From Chrysomallon squamiferum (taxonomy: Eukaryota; Mollusca; Gastropoda; Neomphalida; Peltospiridae): a DNA stretch of 64,000 nucleotides. Location of the stretch: the NCBI GenBank assembly GCA_012295275.1, contig CM022677.1, positions 19,049,790 to 19,113,789 on the forward strand, given 5' to 3'. Shown here piece by piece: positions 1-15,027 of the stretch (position 1 is its first letter; the number at the start of each line of letters is the position of its first letter). A program made the position numbers and the translations under genes. The notes beneath the pieces are model-generated. The model searched no databases. It saw only the letters and a program-made list of their open reading frames with translations, and was not told the origin of the DNA.

Positions 1-68
1 TAAGCTTGTTTTGTTACTGTGAAAGAAAATTTTAAAAATATCTATTTATGTATCTGCCTGTAGGCCTT

Positions 69-135
<67 letters not shown>

Positions 136-235
136 AAAGAATGTGTACGTTTTGAAAGGTTCCAGTCCAGTTACAACTAAACTTGTTTTGTTACAGTGAA
201 AGAAAATTTAAAAAAATCTATTTATATATCTACCT

Positions 236-267
<32 letters not shown>

Positions 268-374
268 CAAAGAATATATATGTATTGTAGGGTTCCAGTC
301 TAGTTACAACCAGACTTGTTTTGTTACTGTAAAAGAAAATTTAAAAAATATCTATTTATATATCTAACTATAGG

Positions 375-427
<53 letters not shown>

Positions 428-547
428 CAAAGAATATATATGTATTGTAGGGTTCCAGTCTAGTTACAACCAGACTTGTTTTGTTACTGTAAGAGAAAAT
501 TTTAAAATCTATATATCTGCCTATACGCCTGTATTTGTGTGTGTGTA

Positions 548-583
<36 letters not shown>

Positions 584-645
584 AAAGAATATATATGTTT
601 TCCAGTCTAGTTACAACCAGACTTGTTTTGTTACTGAAGTATAAA
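1..645. repeat. About 150-bp tandem repeat with embedded (TG)n
   Basis: At least four copies of a unit made of ttccagtctagttacaac, cttgttttgttact, an A/T-rich stretch and a (TG)n run. Landmark gttccagtc recurs at about 160, 291 and 451, and ttccagtctag at about 600. (TG)n lengths differ between copies. It is inside or beyond an intron of the receptor gene. No coding sequence seen. Confidence 0.85.
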
Positions 646-939
646 ATAACAAACTTACATATATATATATATATATATATCCCTATAGGCCTGTATATAT
701 GTCTCCATGTATGTATGTATGTATGTATGTATGTATATGGGTCTATATGCATGCATGTATATATGCATTAATGATAAATAGGTAAGCATGGTGTTAATGA
801 ATGTATGCATGCATTCTTTTATTATGTATGAATGTTTGTATATGATTTGTGTGTTTCTGTGTATCTGTATTGTTTTTCTAGTGTGTGTATGTTCTCCTTT
901 TTGTCTCTGTATGTGTGTGTTTGGTACATATGTGTGTAT

Positions 940-1620
940 GTTGGTGGTAGACTTGCTTCTTGTCCCAATTACTACAAAATAATACAAATCTGTTGACAGA
1001 AAACTTGGCCAATTATTATATATCTGATGCACAAGTAGATTTTCTCCTTTGTCAAAACTTTGTGGTAGACTTGCCAAACCAGTACAAAACAATATAAATA
1101 CTGGTTACAGTGTACATATATTTTGGTTTTATTTACCTTTGTGGTAGACTTGCACCTTGTCAAAACTGAATAAAATAATATAAATACTGGTTACAACTTA
1201 CATATATTTTGGTTTTATTTACCTTTGTGGCAGACTTGCTCCTTGTCAAAACTGAATAAAATAATATAAATACCGGGTTACAACTTACATATTCTTTGGT
1301 TTTATTTACCTTTGTGGTAGATTTGCTCCTTGTCAAAACTGAATAAAACAACATAAATACTGGTTACAGTGTACATATACTTTGGTTTTATTTACCTTTG
1401 TGGTAGACTTGCCCCTTTTCAAAACTGAATAAAATAATATAAATACTGGCTAGAGTGTGAATATTTTTTGGTTTTATCTATCTTTGTAGTAGACTTGCTC
1501 TTTGTCAAATCAAAAAAAAAAATATATATATAAACATGGGTTACATGGCTCAGATATATTTTAGTTTTGTTTATCTCTGTGACAGACTTGCTTCTTGTCA
1601 AAACTGAATAAAATAATAAA
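940..1620. repeat. About 86-bp minisatellite, roughly eight copies
   Basis: The landmark tttgtggtagacttgc and its variants recur near 1057, 1141, 1226, 1310, 1400, 1486 and 1577, each followed by ttgtcaaaactgaataaaat. The array ends a few bases from the last recognised receptor exon, so it forms the start of the next intron on the minus strand. Confidence 0.85.
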
Positions 1621-1632
1621 CGCATTACACAC

Positions 1633-1912
1633 CTCTGGCAACATTTAGGCTTCTGCTCCTGGTGGTAGACTTTCACCTTGTCTTTCGTGGTTTCAACCAA
1701 CTGGTAGCAAACGCTGAAAAACGAGACATTTCCCGACTTCGGATACAACCAAGAGAGAAGGACCTGAGTCAAGTCTAGTATCTCGACATTCAGGTCTTGA
1801 GGAACAAGGGGGACGACTGTCTGTGGAGTGTGGAACTTCTGTGTCACCGAGTCTAGTTTACCAGAATTAACTCCCCTGATGATAAGCATGGTTTCGTATG
1901 TCTCGCTGGTAT
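1633..1912 (-). CDS. Receptor exon 12: end of FN3 domain 2 and start of FN3 domain 3
   Basis: Begins TSETYETMLIIRGVNSGK, the F-G half of FN3-2, then PQDLNVEILDLTQVLLSWLY and SVCYQL, the first strands of FN3-3. The upstream acceptor (TTTTTCAG) follows an extremely long T-rich tract. The donor GAG|GTGTGT is weak, so the 3' border is less certain. No further exon was seen between this and the window edge. Confidence 0.8.
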
Positions 1913-1986
1913 CTGAAAAAAAAAAGAGAAAAATAAAAAAAATAAAAAAAAAAAAAAAAAAAAAGAAAAAGAATGAAGAAAATGAA

Positions 1987-2046
<60 letters not shown>

Positions 2047-5000
2047 TAAAGATAAAGTAAAAGGAAATGAAACAAAACATAAAAACTAAAACTAATTGGC
2101 TTTTTATTTTTTTTTTTCATTTTAAATCAGAAAAAAAAAATTACGTTTAAAAAAAATGTTAGAGTGTTGAACAGAAAATAAGAGAAGCTAAACAAAATAA
2201 AAACTGAAAATAAAATAAAAAAAATAAAAATTAAAAAAATCCAAAACATAAAAAAAAAAGTAAAAACAAAATAAATAAAAAAATAAATAATTAAAATAAA
2301 AAGGGAATAAAAAGATACATCTTCTTTCACATATATAAAAAAAAGAGAGATGAACAGAAACTACATTATGTAATTAAAACTTTTTTTAAAAAAAAAAAAA
2401 AAATAAACTTTTTTTGAAAAAAAAAAAAAAACATTTTCAGAGCCGAGTTTGGAATGGGAAATGTTATACTCACTGAGGTTGGTAAACAGATACTTGTGTG
2501 AATCGGCACCAACGGAATCTTCCCTGACCACGTCGCCATTCACGCTGTTTGTCAGAGTGATGTTGTAGTGGCTGATCTGAGCAACGTCCATGTTCACTGA
2601 CCACGCCAACAGGACCGATGTGTCGTTGATGACATCAACGTGCAGCTTTGTTGGTGGAGCTGAAACAATGAATAAAATGTGTGTAATAAAACTCATATCT
2701 AATACATGTAACAAAACTCATACCAAATATATGTAATAAAACTTATATCAAATATATGTAATTCTATTTGACATGTATTTGATATATTGATATATAAAAA
2801 CTCATTTACCAAAATATCTAATAAAAAACTCATATCAAATATATCATAAATATATGTAATAAAACTAGTATCAAATGTATATAATAAAACCCATATCTAT
2901 ATAAAGAAATATATGTACAAAACTAAAACTATGAACAAAAATCATAATAAAAAAAAATGCAATAAAAATAAACATTAGATATATATAATAAAATTAGCAT
3001 ATCAAATATAGGTAAGAAAACTTGTATAAAACTTGGATCAAATCTAAAGTACTATGAAATTAAACTACTATCAAATATATGTTGTAAACCTAATAACAAT
3101 AATATGTAAAAATACTCGGTCCAAATATCAACATCAAAAAAACATAACAAACACACACACACGAAAAAAAAAAAAATAAAAAAATCAAACTATAATAATA
3201 ATAATAATGAAATAAAAATACAAATAATGACCAAGTCAGGTATAACTAATAAACTACAGACAGAGTAAAAAAAAAAAGAAGATATTTGTCATTTCATACT
3301 GCTTCAGCAATAACAGATAAAAACACAAAGTTATTTCAAAATGACAAGGGTGGGGTTGAGTTGGGTTGGGTAGGGGTGGGGATCAAACTCATCAGATCAT
3401 GACACGGAATGACCTTGAATTGCTCGTGTCTTCACACTTACTTGTTGGAAGTGTTTGTACGATGGTGCTGTTGCTGATGCTGGTGCCCTTTTTGTTGTAG
3501 GACTTCACCTCCACTGTGTAGTTGGTGAATGGCTCGAGGTTGACGAGGGTGATGTTGTTGGAGTTGGTGAACACGGTGTGCTTCCCTCCAACGCCTGCTC
3601 ACAAACAAAACAGGTTGAGTAAAACAGTTTGAATAAAACAGTTAAAGCTGATTAAAAATTGGTAAATTTTTTCTATCATCTGTTATTGGATTTTACTTGT
3701 TTAATGATGTTTTAATATAAGATATTTCATTTATAAACATTTGTTTAATTAGCTGAATTCACTAAAGCCAAACTGATTAATTTTCTGTCATCAGTTATCA
3801 AATATAATTTATAAACATTTGTTTAATAACAGAAAGAGAAAGACAAACATCACCAGAAGATGCTAACTACTTTTCATGTTTTTAAAAAAATATAAAATAT
3901 TTGTTTAATGAAAACATACTGATTAATTTTCTAGTACCATCCACTGAAGGTCAAACATTTTAATACATTGATTAACTGTTCTACAGCACAATATATTGAT
4001 TAATTAGTTTGGAATTAAAAGTATGGTGCTATTTCTAGTAAAATAAATTAAATCTCTGCTATTAGCTCTTTAATAACTGCACTGATGTTCCTAGACTGAT
4101 TTTCTGTCATCATCTGCAGGATCGTTTAGGATTCCACTGAACCAAAAATGTTTTTTATTCACTCTTGAGTGAACCATTCAACCCCAAATAATTTTATTCA
4201 AACTTGAATGAACAATACACTCCTACCAGTAATATATTCATCCAACCTTTGTAAAGCAATTCATCCTCGAAAATATTTCATCCACCAATGAGTGAAAAAC
4301 TGAACAAAATTTATTTTATTTATTATTTAGTGAATTACGGAACAAAACTTTTTTCATCTACCATTTACTGAATTATTCATCTTCAAGTTAACCAAAATCC
4401 TCAAAAATAATTTCACCAACACAAAAAAAAATATTTTTATTTACCCTCAGATGAACCATTAATCCCCCAAAAACAATTTTTTTCACCCTTGGGTGAACGG
4501 CGACTCGTTCATCTTCAAAATAATTTCATTCACCTTTTGGTGAACTAACTGGTCACCCTTTCAGTGAGGCATTCAAGTGGTTCAAAGAGGAATGACTGCA
4601 ATGAGGCAAGTGACACATACTTACTTCCCACTTTGTGGTAGTAGACGGCTGTGGTGAGGATCTCTTTCTTCGAGTCTATGCCGTGCTGCTCCCACCTCAG
4701 GAAGATGCTGGTGTCTGACACCGCCCGAACTTCTGTCACCACCGGTGCGGGCGGGACTCCGTCTGCAACGCACAGAGAGAGAGAGACAGTCAATGTTTGC
4801 CATGGAAACGGAGGTAGGTTGTCGTGGGGAAAAAACAAACAATGTAATTTTGTCAAAGGAAATAAGGGTTAATTTTGTCATAAGATAAGTTTGTCATGAA
4901 TAGAAAGGTGTACTGTGAAGGAAAGAAAAATAGGTGTGTTGTCAAGGAAACAAAAAGTAAGCTGTCAACAAAAGCAGCATTTATCTGTTATGTGTGTTTC

Positions 5001-6990
5001 TATCAGTCACTGGGGTTTGAAAAGATCATGTGTCTGCATGAAGACGTGTCTTTTCATGAAAGATTTACAGGCACAATGAACATTCATATTGATATATGCA
5101 CTTTGTTATCTCTCTCTCTCTCTCTCCATCTCTCTCCCTCCCCCACTTCCTCCCTCCCTCCATCCATCCCTATAATCCATAAATCTAAATATTTTTATAT
5201 TCTTATTATTATTATTTTTATTATTTTTTACCTCTGATGAAAATCTGGAGACGGGCAGTTTTAATGTGCTGTCCCGCGATGTTGCTGGCCAGACACTGGT
5301 AGTAGCCAGAGTCCTCCAACCCAGCGTTGATGATGTTGAGGACATTTTTCGAGTTTATCTTAAAAAAAAAACAGAGCAACATTTGTTTTTTTATTTTCAT
5401 TTCTGATGACGACGATGATGATAATATTATTAATAATTATTATTTTAATAATAATAATGATAATAATAATAATGATGATGATGGTGATGATGTAATAATA
5501 TTGATACTACTAATGATGACGATGGTGATAATAATAATGATGACAATAATGATGACGATGATTATCTTGATAATATATTAATAACAAGTATTTTAATAAT
5601 GATAATAATAATGATGATGTAAATATTAAGAATGAGAATGACGATGATGATAATTATAATCATGATGATGATAATGAAAATAATTATTATAATCATACTC
5701 ATGATATATGAACTGCATAATTTTTTTTTTTTTTAAATGTTTTACATGTGTGTGTGTATGTGTGTGTGTGTGCATGGGATTTCTATGCATATACCTATCT
5801 GTGTATGCTTATGTGTATAGGTGTCATTGTTGTAAAATAAATAGCCATAGAAGCTTTATCAATAAAAAGGTAATGCAGTACAGTTAGAAATACACAGGTA
5901 ATTGTTTTAAAAATACAGGTAAGACAGGTGTCGAGATCTCACCTGGAACTTATTTCTGTTTGTCACCTTCTTCCCGTTAAAAAACCAGGTAATTTCAGGT
6001 GGAGGAAAACCTTCAGCTTCACAGTTAAAAATGATTATTCTGTCTACCGGCCACTTGTGAGAGTCTAGCTCCGACTTTATCACTGGGGGACCTGAGTAAT
6101 AACAATAATAACAATAATAATAATAATAGCAATAATAATAATAACAATAATAACAATAATAACAATAACAATAAAAATAATAATAACAATAATAATAACA
6201 ATAATAACAATAACAGTAACATTAATAATAATAATAACAATAACAATAATAATGATCATGATAGTAATAATAATAATAATAGTATTAAATTAATAATAAC
6301 AGGTATTAATAATGGTGACAGTAATCACAGTATTAGTAATAATAACAGTAATATTAATAATAATAAAAATAATAATAATAATAATATAATAATGTAAGTA
6401 GTAGTAATAATAATAAAAATGATATGATGATAATGATGATAATGATAATGATAATAACGGAATGATAATAATAATGATAACGATAATGATAATAATAAGA
6501 ATTATAATCATAAGAATTACAGAGAGAGTAAAAAGAGACACAGACAAATAAGAAGACGAAGATCCTAAAATAAATTCTTACACTGTCAATAAGGACATAA
6601 AAACCACAAAAAACAAATTAGAAAAAATTAAATATTAAATAAAAGAAATTATAAAAAGTTTAAAAAAATATATAAATTTAATTTTTTTTTTTAAAGTAAT
6701 TATATTTACTAAGAAATAAAGCAATGTGTGTTTTTTTCTCGTGACACTTACTTAAAACTGTGAGGTTGACGAATGTTTTCAGATCTTGGAAGAACGGACT
6801 CTTGGACAGACAGACGTAGATACCACTGTCTGAACTCTGCACGTTTATTATCTTCAAGTTGCTTCGGCCAAACGGGAAAACGTAGCCTGGTCGAAGAGGT
6901 TTCCCATCTGTAACGTTAATGATAATAATAAGAGTTGTGACAGCAGCAATAGTAGTAACAGTAACAGTAGTAGTAGTAGTAGTAGTAGTG

Positions 6991-7023
<33 letters not shown>

Positions 7024-10000
7024 ACAGCAGTAGTAGTAGTAGTGGTAGTAGTAACAGCAGCAGCAGTAGTAGTAGTAGTAGTAACAGCAGTAGTAGTAGT
7101 AGTAGTAGTAACAGCAGTAGTGGTAGTAGTGGTAGTAATATTAATATTAATAATAACTGGTGATAGCAGCAATAGTAGTAACTAGTAGTAGTAGTAGTAG
7201 TAGTATAGTTGTAGTAGTAGCAGTAGTAGCAGCAACAATATTTGTATTAATAGTAGTTGTAGTATTAACTTTAGTAGTGGTAATGATAGTAGTAATAGAA
7301 GTAATTGTTGTAGCAGTAGCAGTAGTAACAGCAGTAGTAGTAATAGCAGTGGTAATAGAATGGTAGTGATGGTATTATTAATAGTAGCACTGATAGTAGT
7401 AGTATTTATAGTATTAGTTGTAGTAGTAGAAGTAGCAGTAATACTAGTATTAATAGTGGTAGTAATGGTAATATTAATAGTAGTAGTGGTAGTAGTAGTA
7501 GTTGTTCCAGTAGTAGTAGTAATAGTAACAATAATAACAGTAGTAATGGTAGTATTAATGGAGTAGTGGTGGTAGTTGTAGAGTTGAAAGTAGTGGTAGA
7601 AACAACAGTAGTAGTAATAGTAGTTATAGTTTTAACAGTTGTAGTTGTAATTGTAACAGGGGTAGTCATAGTAACAATAATAAAATAATTATAGTAATAT
7701 CAGTAGTAATTGTCATTGTGTGATATGCTGTCAATACAAATAGACAGCCATCTGTTGAAATAAAGGTAGTAGTAGTTGTTGTAAATAGTGGTGGTTCTAA
7801 TAAAATATTATGATATTGATTGATGTTGTTGCTACAACTGAATTGATATAGTAGTAAATGTACCATGAAATAACAATAATGGTTGTGGCAGAGGTGACAA
7901 AAATAACAAAAGTAGGCTGCATATAGTAACATTAGCAATAGTAATGACTATATTTTGAAAAAAGGAGGTAACTGTAATGACACAAAGGGAGATAACCATT
8001 TATTAACAAGGAAGATAACTTTAAGTGACAAGAAGGATACAAACACAATTTCTTAAAAGACAGACAACAGCATAATCACAAAAGGAAAACAATTTGCTCC
8101 TGAAAACGTTATAAATGAAACCAAGGGAGATAAATGGAAGATTCGTTAAAAAAAAGAAAAGAAAGGAGATGACTGCATACTGACCGAATCTGTACCAGGT
8201 GATGTTGGTCTGTGGTTGGCTGTCTACCACGCACTCGAGAAGCGCCATCTCACCTTGCGACACAGTTATGTTCCCTGATGAACCCAGAAGATGAGGTCGT
8301 CTGTTGCGTTTTGCTGGAAACAAAAAAATTTTAAATGACTTACGTCTCTCAAATAGAAATGTTATAAATAAAGTGTGCTAGCAGTTACATTAATGAATGA
8401 ACAGGGTAAGGAAGGTTTTTATAGGATCTAGTTATTATTTTATTGAATCATCTATCATCATTAAGAACAGGGTAAAAAAGAAGACTTACGTCTTTAAAAA
8501 TTCAAATGTTATTAAGAAATTGATTCATCTAACATTAATGAATGAACAGGGTAAAAAAGGTCTTTAAAGATTCAAGTTATTATTTTGTTCATTTGATTCA
8601 TCTATCATCATTTAAAATGAAGGGTAAAAGGTCTTTTAAAGGATCTAGTTATTATTTTATTCATTTGGGGATCTATCATCATTATGAAAAGGGTAAAAAT
8701 TTAAAAGACTTACGTCTCAAATAAAATAAAGTGTGCCTGCAGTTCTTTGAACGATGTCCAAAGATTTAATATGGTATTATTTTATTCATTCATCTATCAT
8801 CATTAAATACAAGCACAGTATAATAGTGGTAATACTGTAGTGTAAGATATGACATGATTTATACCTTTTGCAATTAGATTTGAGATATTGTGTCTATGGC
8901 AAAATGATCACTGTTATTTTATTTTATTTATTTATTTATTTATTTATTTTATTTTATTTTTTTTATTTTATTTTATTTTATTTTATTTTATTTTATTTTA
9001 TTATTTCTTGGTCCACCCTAGAAAAGACTTTAGACAGAAAACTGGGGAGCCTTGTACACTAAACAAAAATAAAAAACTACAGATAAATGGTCGGTCCTTG
9101 TTATCTTTTAACTCTACTGTTTTATTTTCTTACACTTCATTATTAATAAAGACTGGACAGCACAAAGGAAAACAAAACTTATCTTGGAAATTAACAAAAA
9201 TATTTGTTCAACCTGTCATTGTTAACCTCTGATTTTTCAGTATCTCCTAGGTTAAAATGTTGTACTATGACAGAAATGAACTTATTGTTTTGTTATGTAA
9301 TGTAGTTAGAAGCATCTAAAATCAGTTGAATACTTTTGATTTAAGACATATCATAACATGGTTCCAGACTGAGTTAAGTAGATCACTGAAGTATCATTTT
9401 AAAGTTTTTTAAACTGAAAAACTAAAAAACTCCAAACTGAAATTTTTTAATTCGTCTCTTGATTTTGAAAGAAACTTATGATAAAAGTAAATGTTGACAT
9501 TAAAAAAGATGCTGACAGTAAAAGTGAAGATGCAGTAAGAAAAGCTGACAGTAAAAGTGAGGATGCAGTCAGAAAAGCTGACAGTAAAAGTTGAGATGCA
9601 GTAAGAAAAGCTGACAGAAAGAAGCTAAATGAGATGCTGACAGTAATAAAGAAGCTGACAATAAAAGAAAAGCTGACATTAAGAAAAAACATTGGTGTGA
9701 AAGTCAAGACACAGTAAAAAAGGCTGACATCAGGGTGCAATATCTGACAGACAGTGAGCAACACACAGACAGACAGACAGACAGATATTTACAGCAAGCA
9801 AGAGATTGACAAACACAGAGAATCAGCAGCAGACTGACAAAGTTATGTTGTCAGTGAGTAAGTTGACAAAGGTACACTGACAATGAAGTGCAGGTCTGAC
9901 AGACACTGATAGTAAACAGTAGGATAACTGACATTCATTGTGAGCATCAGGTTGACAGACACTGACAGTCAGCAACAGGCTGACAAATGCTGACAGCGAA

Positions 10001-11357
10001 CAAGAGGTCGACAAAAAAAAACACACGCTGACATCAGTACGTTGACAGATCGGTGTCAGCAACAGTTTTGAAAAAAAACAAAAAAACAAAAAAACAACAA
10101 CAACCAGAAAGTGAGCAGGACACTGACAGACAACAGTGAGCAGGACGCTGAGAGTAAAGAGAAAGAGAGGGACTCACTTCTGTGCACTGTGAGCTCGGCT
10201 TCGCGGCTGTGCAAAATGTGAATCATGTCGATTTCGTCGGGCAGGTTGTGCAGCTCACCTCGCGATGCGATGCAGCGGTATTTACCTGCATCCGACTCCT
10301 CCAGCTCATTAACCTGCAGCACACCTGAGGGCAGAGTGGTGTACCTGAAAGATGAAGAAGAAGGAATAAAAAACAACATAAATTGTAATGTACCGGTATT
10401 TATATATGATACAGACAGACACACACACTATTATATTGTAATTAGTTTTTTGTGTGTGATTTTGGTTCGTGTATGTTTGTGTGTGGTCTTTTGTGTACAG
10501 ACAAAATGGATGGTTGGATGGGTGGATGGATGGACAGATGTTATGTATAGATATCTGTCTGTCTGTCTGTCTGTCTGTGTGTAGGTGCATGCATGAATGT
10601 ACTGATATGTGGACCTATATATGGAGTCTTAACGTAACAGTAAAGTAAAAAAATATATATATATTTTTTTCTTCTTTTCACTTTACTGTTACTATATAAT
10701 TATATATATATATATATATTTGTTTTTACTTTACTGTTACTATATATATATATATAAAGAAGAAACACATCAATTTATGTGTGTCTTAGTAATATAGGAA
10801 CATGGATAAGTTTTTCAGTATTGTGTATCTCTATGTATGGGTGTATTTATGAAGTCACCTAATGGTAAAGTTGAGTTACACAGACAAATATACATCACGC
10901 ATTCACATTACTTCAGTGTTCCTTTTGCCATTTTTTTGGCCATAGTGATTAGAAAGGAACAGTATTAATAACAATGAAATGATTTTGGTTTTGTTTTTTT
11001 GACAGTGAGAGGATGATCAATTGACAGAAACAAAACACACACATACACAGACAGACAGACACACACACACACACAGACAGACAGACAGACAGACAGACAG
11101 ACTTACTTGTTACCGTGCTGCGTAATGCTCTGCTGGTTTTTCTGCCAGGTGTAAATGGGGGGAGGTATAGTTTTAATGACGCACTGAAACCTGGCCACGC
11201 CTCCTACATAGCCCACTACATCAGTGGGCTCAGTACAGAAATTCTTGGCCATACCTGAAAAAAGAGAGACAAGTAAGTAAGTAAGTAAGTAAGTTTGTAA
11301 GTAAGTAAGTAAGAAAGTAAGTAAGTAAGTTTGTAACTAAGTAAGTAAGTAAGTAAG

Positions 11358-11393
<36 letters not shown>

Positions 11394-12139
11394 TAAAAGT
11401 AAGTAAAATTTGTAAATAAATGTAAATATGTATGTAAGTGTGTATGTATGTATGTAAGTAAGTATGTAAGTAAATATGTAAAAAGTAAAGTAAAAGTAAA
11501 TATGTATGTAAGTAACTACGTAAGTAAGTATGTAAAGTAAGTAAAATGTAACATACATAAGTATGTATGTATGTAAAGTAAAAGTAAGCAAGCAAGCAAA
11601 TAAATACGACGTTTGTAAGTTTGTATGTAAGTATGTAAGTATGCAGTAAGTAAAAGTATGTACATATACATATATATATATAAAATAAAGTAAGTAAGTA
11701 AGAAATAAACAATTAAATAAATAAATAATTAAATAAACAATTAAATAAATAAATAAATAAATAAATAGATAGATAGATAAATAAATAACCAAACACTTGC
11801 CTAAAAATATATGCTATAAAAATTGCCGAATATATCAGCATCTTTTCTGTTCTTTATTTATGTTAATAGCACGTAAACCAACATGATAACAATAATAATA
11901 ATAACCACAACATAAATAAATAAAATAAAATAAAACAGAGACTGATAGATATCCAGAAAAATAAAATAAAATAAAACAAAATAAAATAAAATTAATAAAC
12001 AAAACAAACATAGTTGCCTAAAAATATGCTTTAAAAATTGACAAATTATATCAGCATCATTTTACATTTTTATTTGTATCAACAGCAGATGAACCACAAC
12101 ATTAACAACAATAATCACAATAACAGCAATAACGATAAC

Positions 12140-12174
<35 letters not shown>

Positions 12175-14979
12175 TAATCACAATAAAAACAACAGCAATA
12201 GCAACAATAACATTAATGATGAAAAGGATAGCTTGTGAATACTAATATTTTTTCTCTTGTCTAAGATAGTTTCATATAATAATAACAATAACAACAGCTA
12301 CATCAACAACAACAATATAATTACAATACCAAGTTGTGTATATGAGTGTATGTAAATGTGTATGTGCTAGGTGTATATTTTACCTGACTGAGTTTGTATA
12401 TCTGGTGTGAATTACTGTATGTGTGTGTTATTATTTTCTTGTCTTTTTCTAAATTTAAAAATTCCTTCAGTCCATTGTTTCTTTAGAAATTATTCTTTTT
12501 CTCAGATTCTCCCCATTCATTGAGATGATATAGCCTAAGGTTTCAGAACACTAATTTCATTTATAATGTCAAAATTAAATTTTATTGTTATTTTTTTTTT
12601 TTTTTTTTTTTTTAAAGTATCCTAAATCCATTGTACCTTTAAAAATTAATTTTTTATCACATTGCACATGTTCATTATCATCTTTTTTTGTGTGATACTT
12701 TCACATATTACAGAACTCAATGCTTACATTTATAATATTCAAACAAAGGTTTTAACAGGATTTTATTGGTATTTCAGTTAATTTCAGTTGGGCAAATTGA
12801 TTTGATATACGAGCAAACTGAATTATGAGCTCAGTCACGGAACGATTTAAAATCATAAGTCAAGGTACCACTGTATTCTTAATTATGCAGAATTTATTCT
12901 TTATATTTGTAATAACTCATCAAATTTATTATTATTAAAAGTTATCATGCATAATTGTGTTACATAATGTATTGTGATTTTCTTAAAAGTTAGTTAAATG
13001 TGATTGTCAACATTCTTGGTAAAAAAAATATTTTCATATACAGGTATATACAACCAATATTTTTTGGAAGATTATAAATACATAAATTTCAAACTGGATG
13101 TTAGAAGTTCAATGACTGTATTTAACTGTTGCTTTTATTTTAATATTAATAATCTGATTTTATTGATGAAACATGTACCATCTGTAGTATTGCACTTCAT
13201 TTAGGTATTTTAATTTATGTTTAATATTTATTTAATTATTAATGTATCCAGCAATGCATATGATTCAGAGACATGGATGAAAATTTATTTAATTATTCAG
13301 AGTTATATTGTAACTTCTGTCAGTGCATTGAAAACTGATAATCTGGTATGAATTTTGAACCAAAAATACCTTTGAGTGTTATTCATATGTTAAATGATGC
13401 AGCCTGATTCACTGGGAAATTATAATAATTTTTACATCAAAAAATAAAGTTCTCTGTTCTCAGGGTGTTTGTAAACAGACAACAAACATTTGAGATGATT
13501 TTTTTTTTTTTTAAATAAATTGCATCATTAAATGATATTGCAGCTTAATTCTTATCAATGACTGATGGATCCTTCATTTCAGGCAAAATTGTTGAGAAAT
13601 TACTTTGAAACATCAGGCAATGTGAAATATTTAAGTAATCTATAAATTACAGATTGCCCCAAATATTTTGAAATTCTGCAGATTACAAATTGTCTGCACT
13701 ATTATTTAGGAAATCTACAGGCTGCCTAATTTTAGACACTGCCTGTAATGTATCATGAATATAAAATTCACTTTAGAGAACAATAATTTTATAAAATGAA
13801 ATACAAGCAGTACACTACTTAAAAAACCAGAGAATGTATCAACTGAGTAGATTTAATTTAAACTGGAAGATATTTGGAGTTTACTCAAGGTTCTTTGATT
13901 GTTTATAAAATATTATCAATCACTTTTTGTTTTTTGTTTTTTATAATCTAACATAGTAAAGAAATGAAAAATGATTACTTTTTTTTTGGTTTTATTCTTT
14001 GGTTGTTGTTGTTTTAATTAGCATTAGTAATATTATTATTATTTTTTAATTTTTCTGCAGTCGTAAAATACAAACAGATGACAAAAGACAACAAACGCAA
14101 GCTGGGAACCATCTGCTACAAAAAAAAAATGTCCGAAGGTGATTTTTTTTATCGGAAATCGATAATTCAGACTTACGAGTTAACTGCAGCCGTACTCTGC
14201 GCACCAGTACAGTGCCGATGCTGTTGGTGGCAAAGCAGCTGTAGACGTCCTCGTGACGTTGTTTCATGCGCCGTATAAAGAGAGACCCATTTTGAAATAC
14301 CCGTATGGAGAGGTTCTGGTTTCTCGACTTGAGAGTTGTCTGCCCTTTGTGCCATTCGTAGCGTAGTGGCAGCGCGTCTGGCGACGTTGTCACAGTGCAG
14401 TTCAGCACCACTTGACTCTTGCGCTGAATAACAACGTGGTGGACGTCTTCTTTGATCACCATCTTTGTTGGAAGAAAATCTTTGTTCGCGTTATCTGAAT
14501 GATAAAATGGTTTCAGTTTTTAGTTCAGGTTTTTAATATTAATAATGATGTAAGAAATAACTGTATCACTAATTTTAACAGCATTAATAATATTAATAAT
14601 AACAACAACAGCAACAGTAACAATTATAACAGTAGTAGTTGTAGTAATAATAATAGCATTAACAACTACAGTAATAATAATAATAATAACAAAAGTAACA
14701 ATTACAGTAACAGTAACAAACATTAAATAACAGTAGCAGTAGTAATAATCATTATATTAACTGTATTAACAGTAATAATATGTTAATAATATAGAAATAT
14801 TACAATAATATTAATTGTAATAACACTAGTAATAATCATTATTATGTTAATAATAATTGTAATAATACAAATTATGAGAATGGTAATAAAAACAAGAATA
14901 ATAATTCTATTATCAGTAATAGTAATAATGCTTTTGTTAATAATATTTGTAATAATTTTGAAATGTAATAACATTACTA

Positions 14980-15027
<48 letters not shown>

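Noticed and set aside
1419-2120. 233-codon minus-strand frame with poly-Phe as a single protein
   Set aside because: It reads through a poly-T intron tract and a minisatellite; only 1633-1912 is exon.
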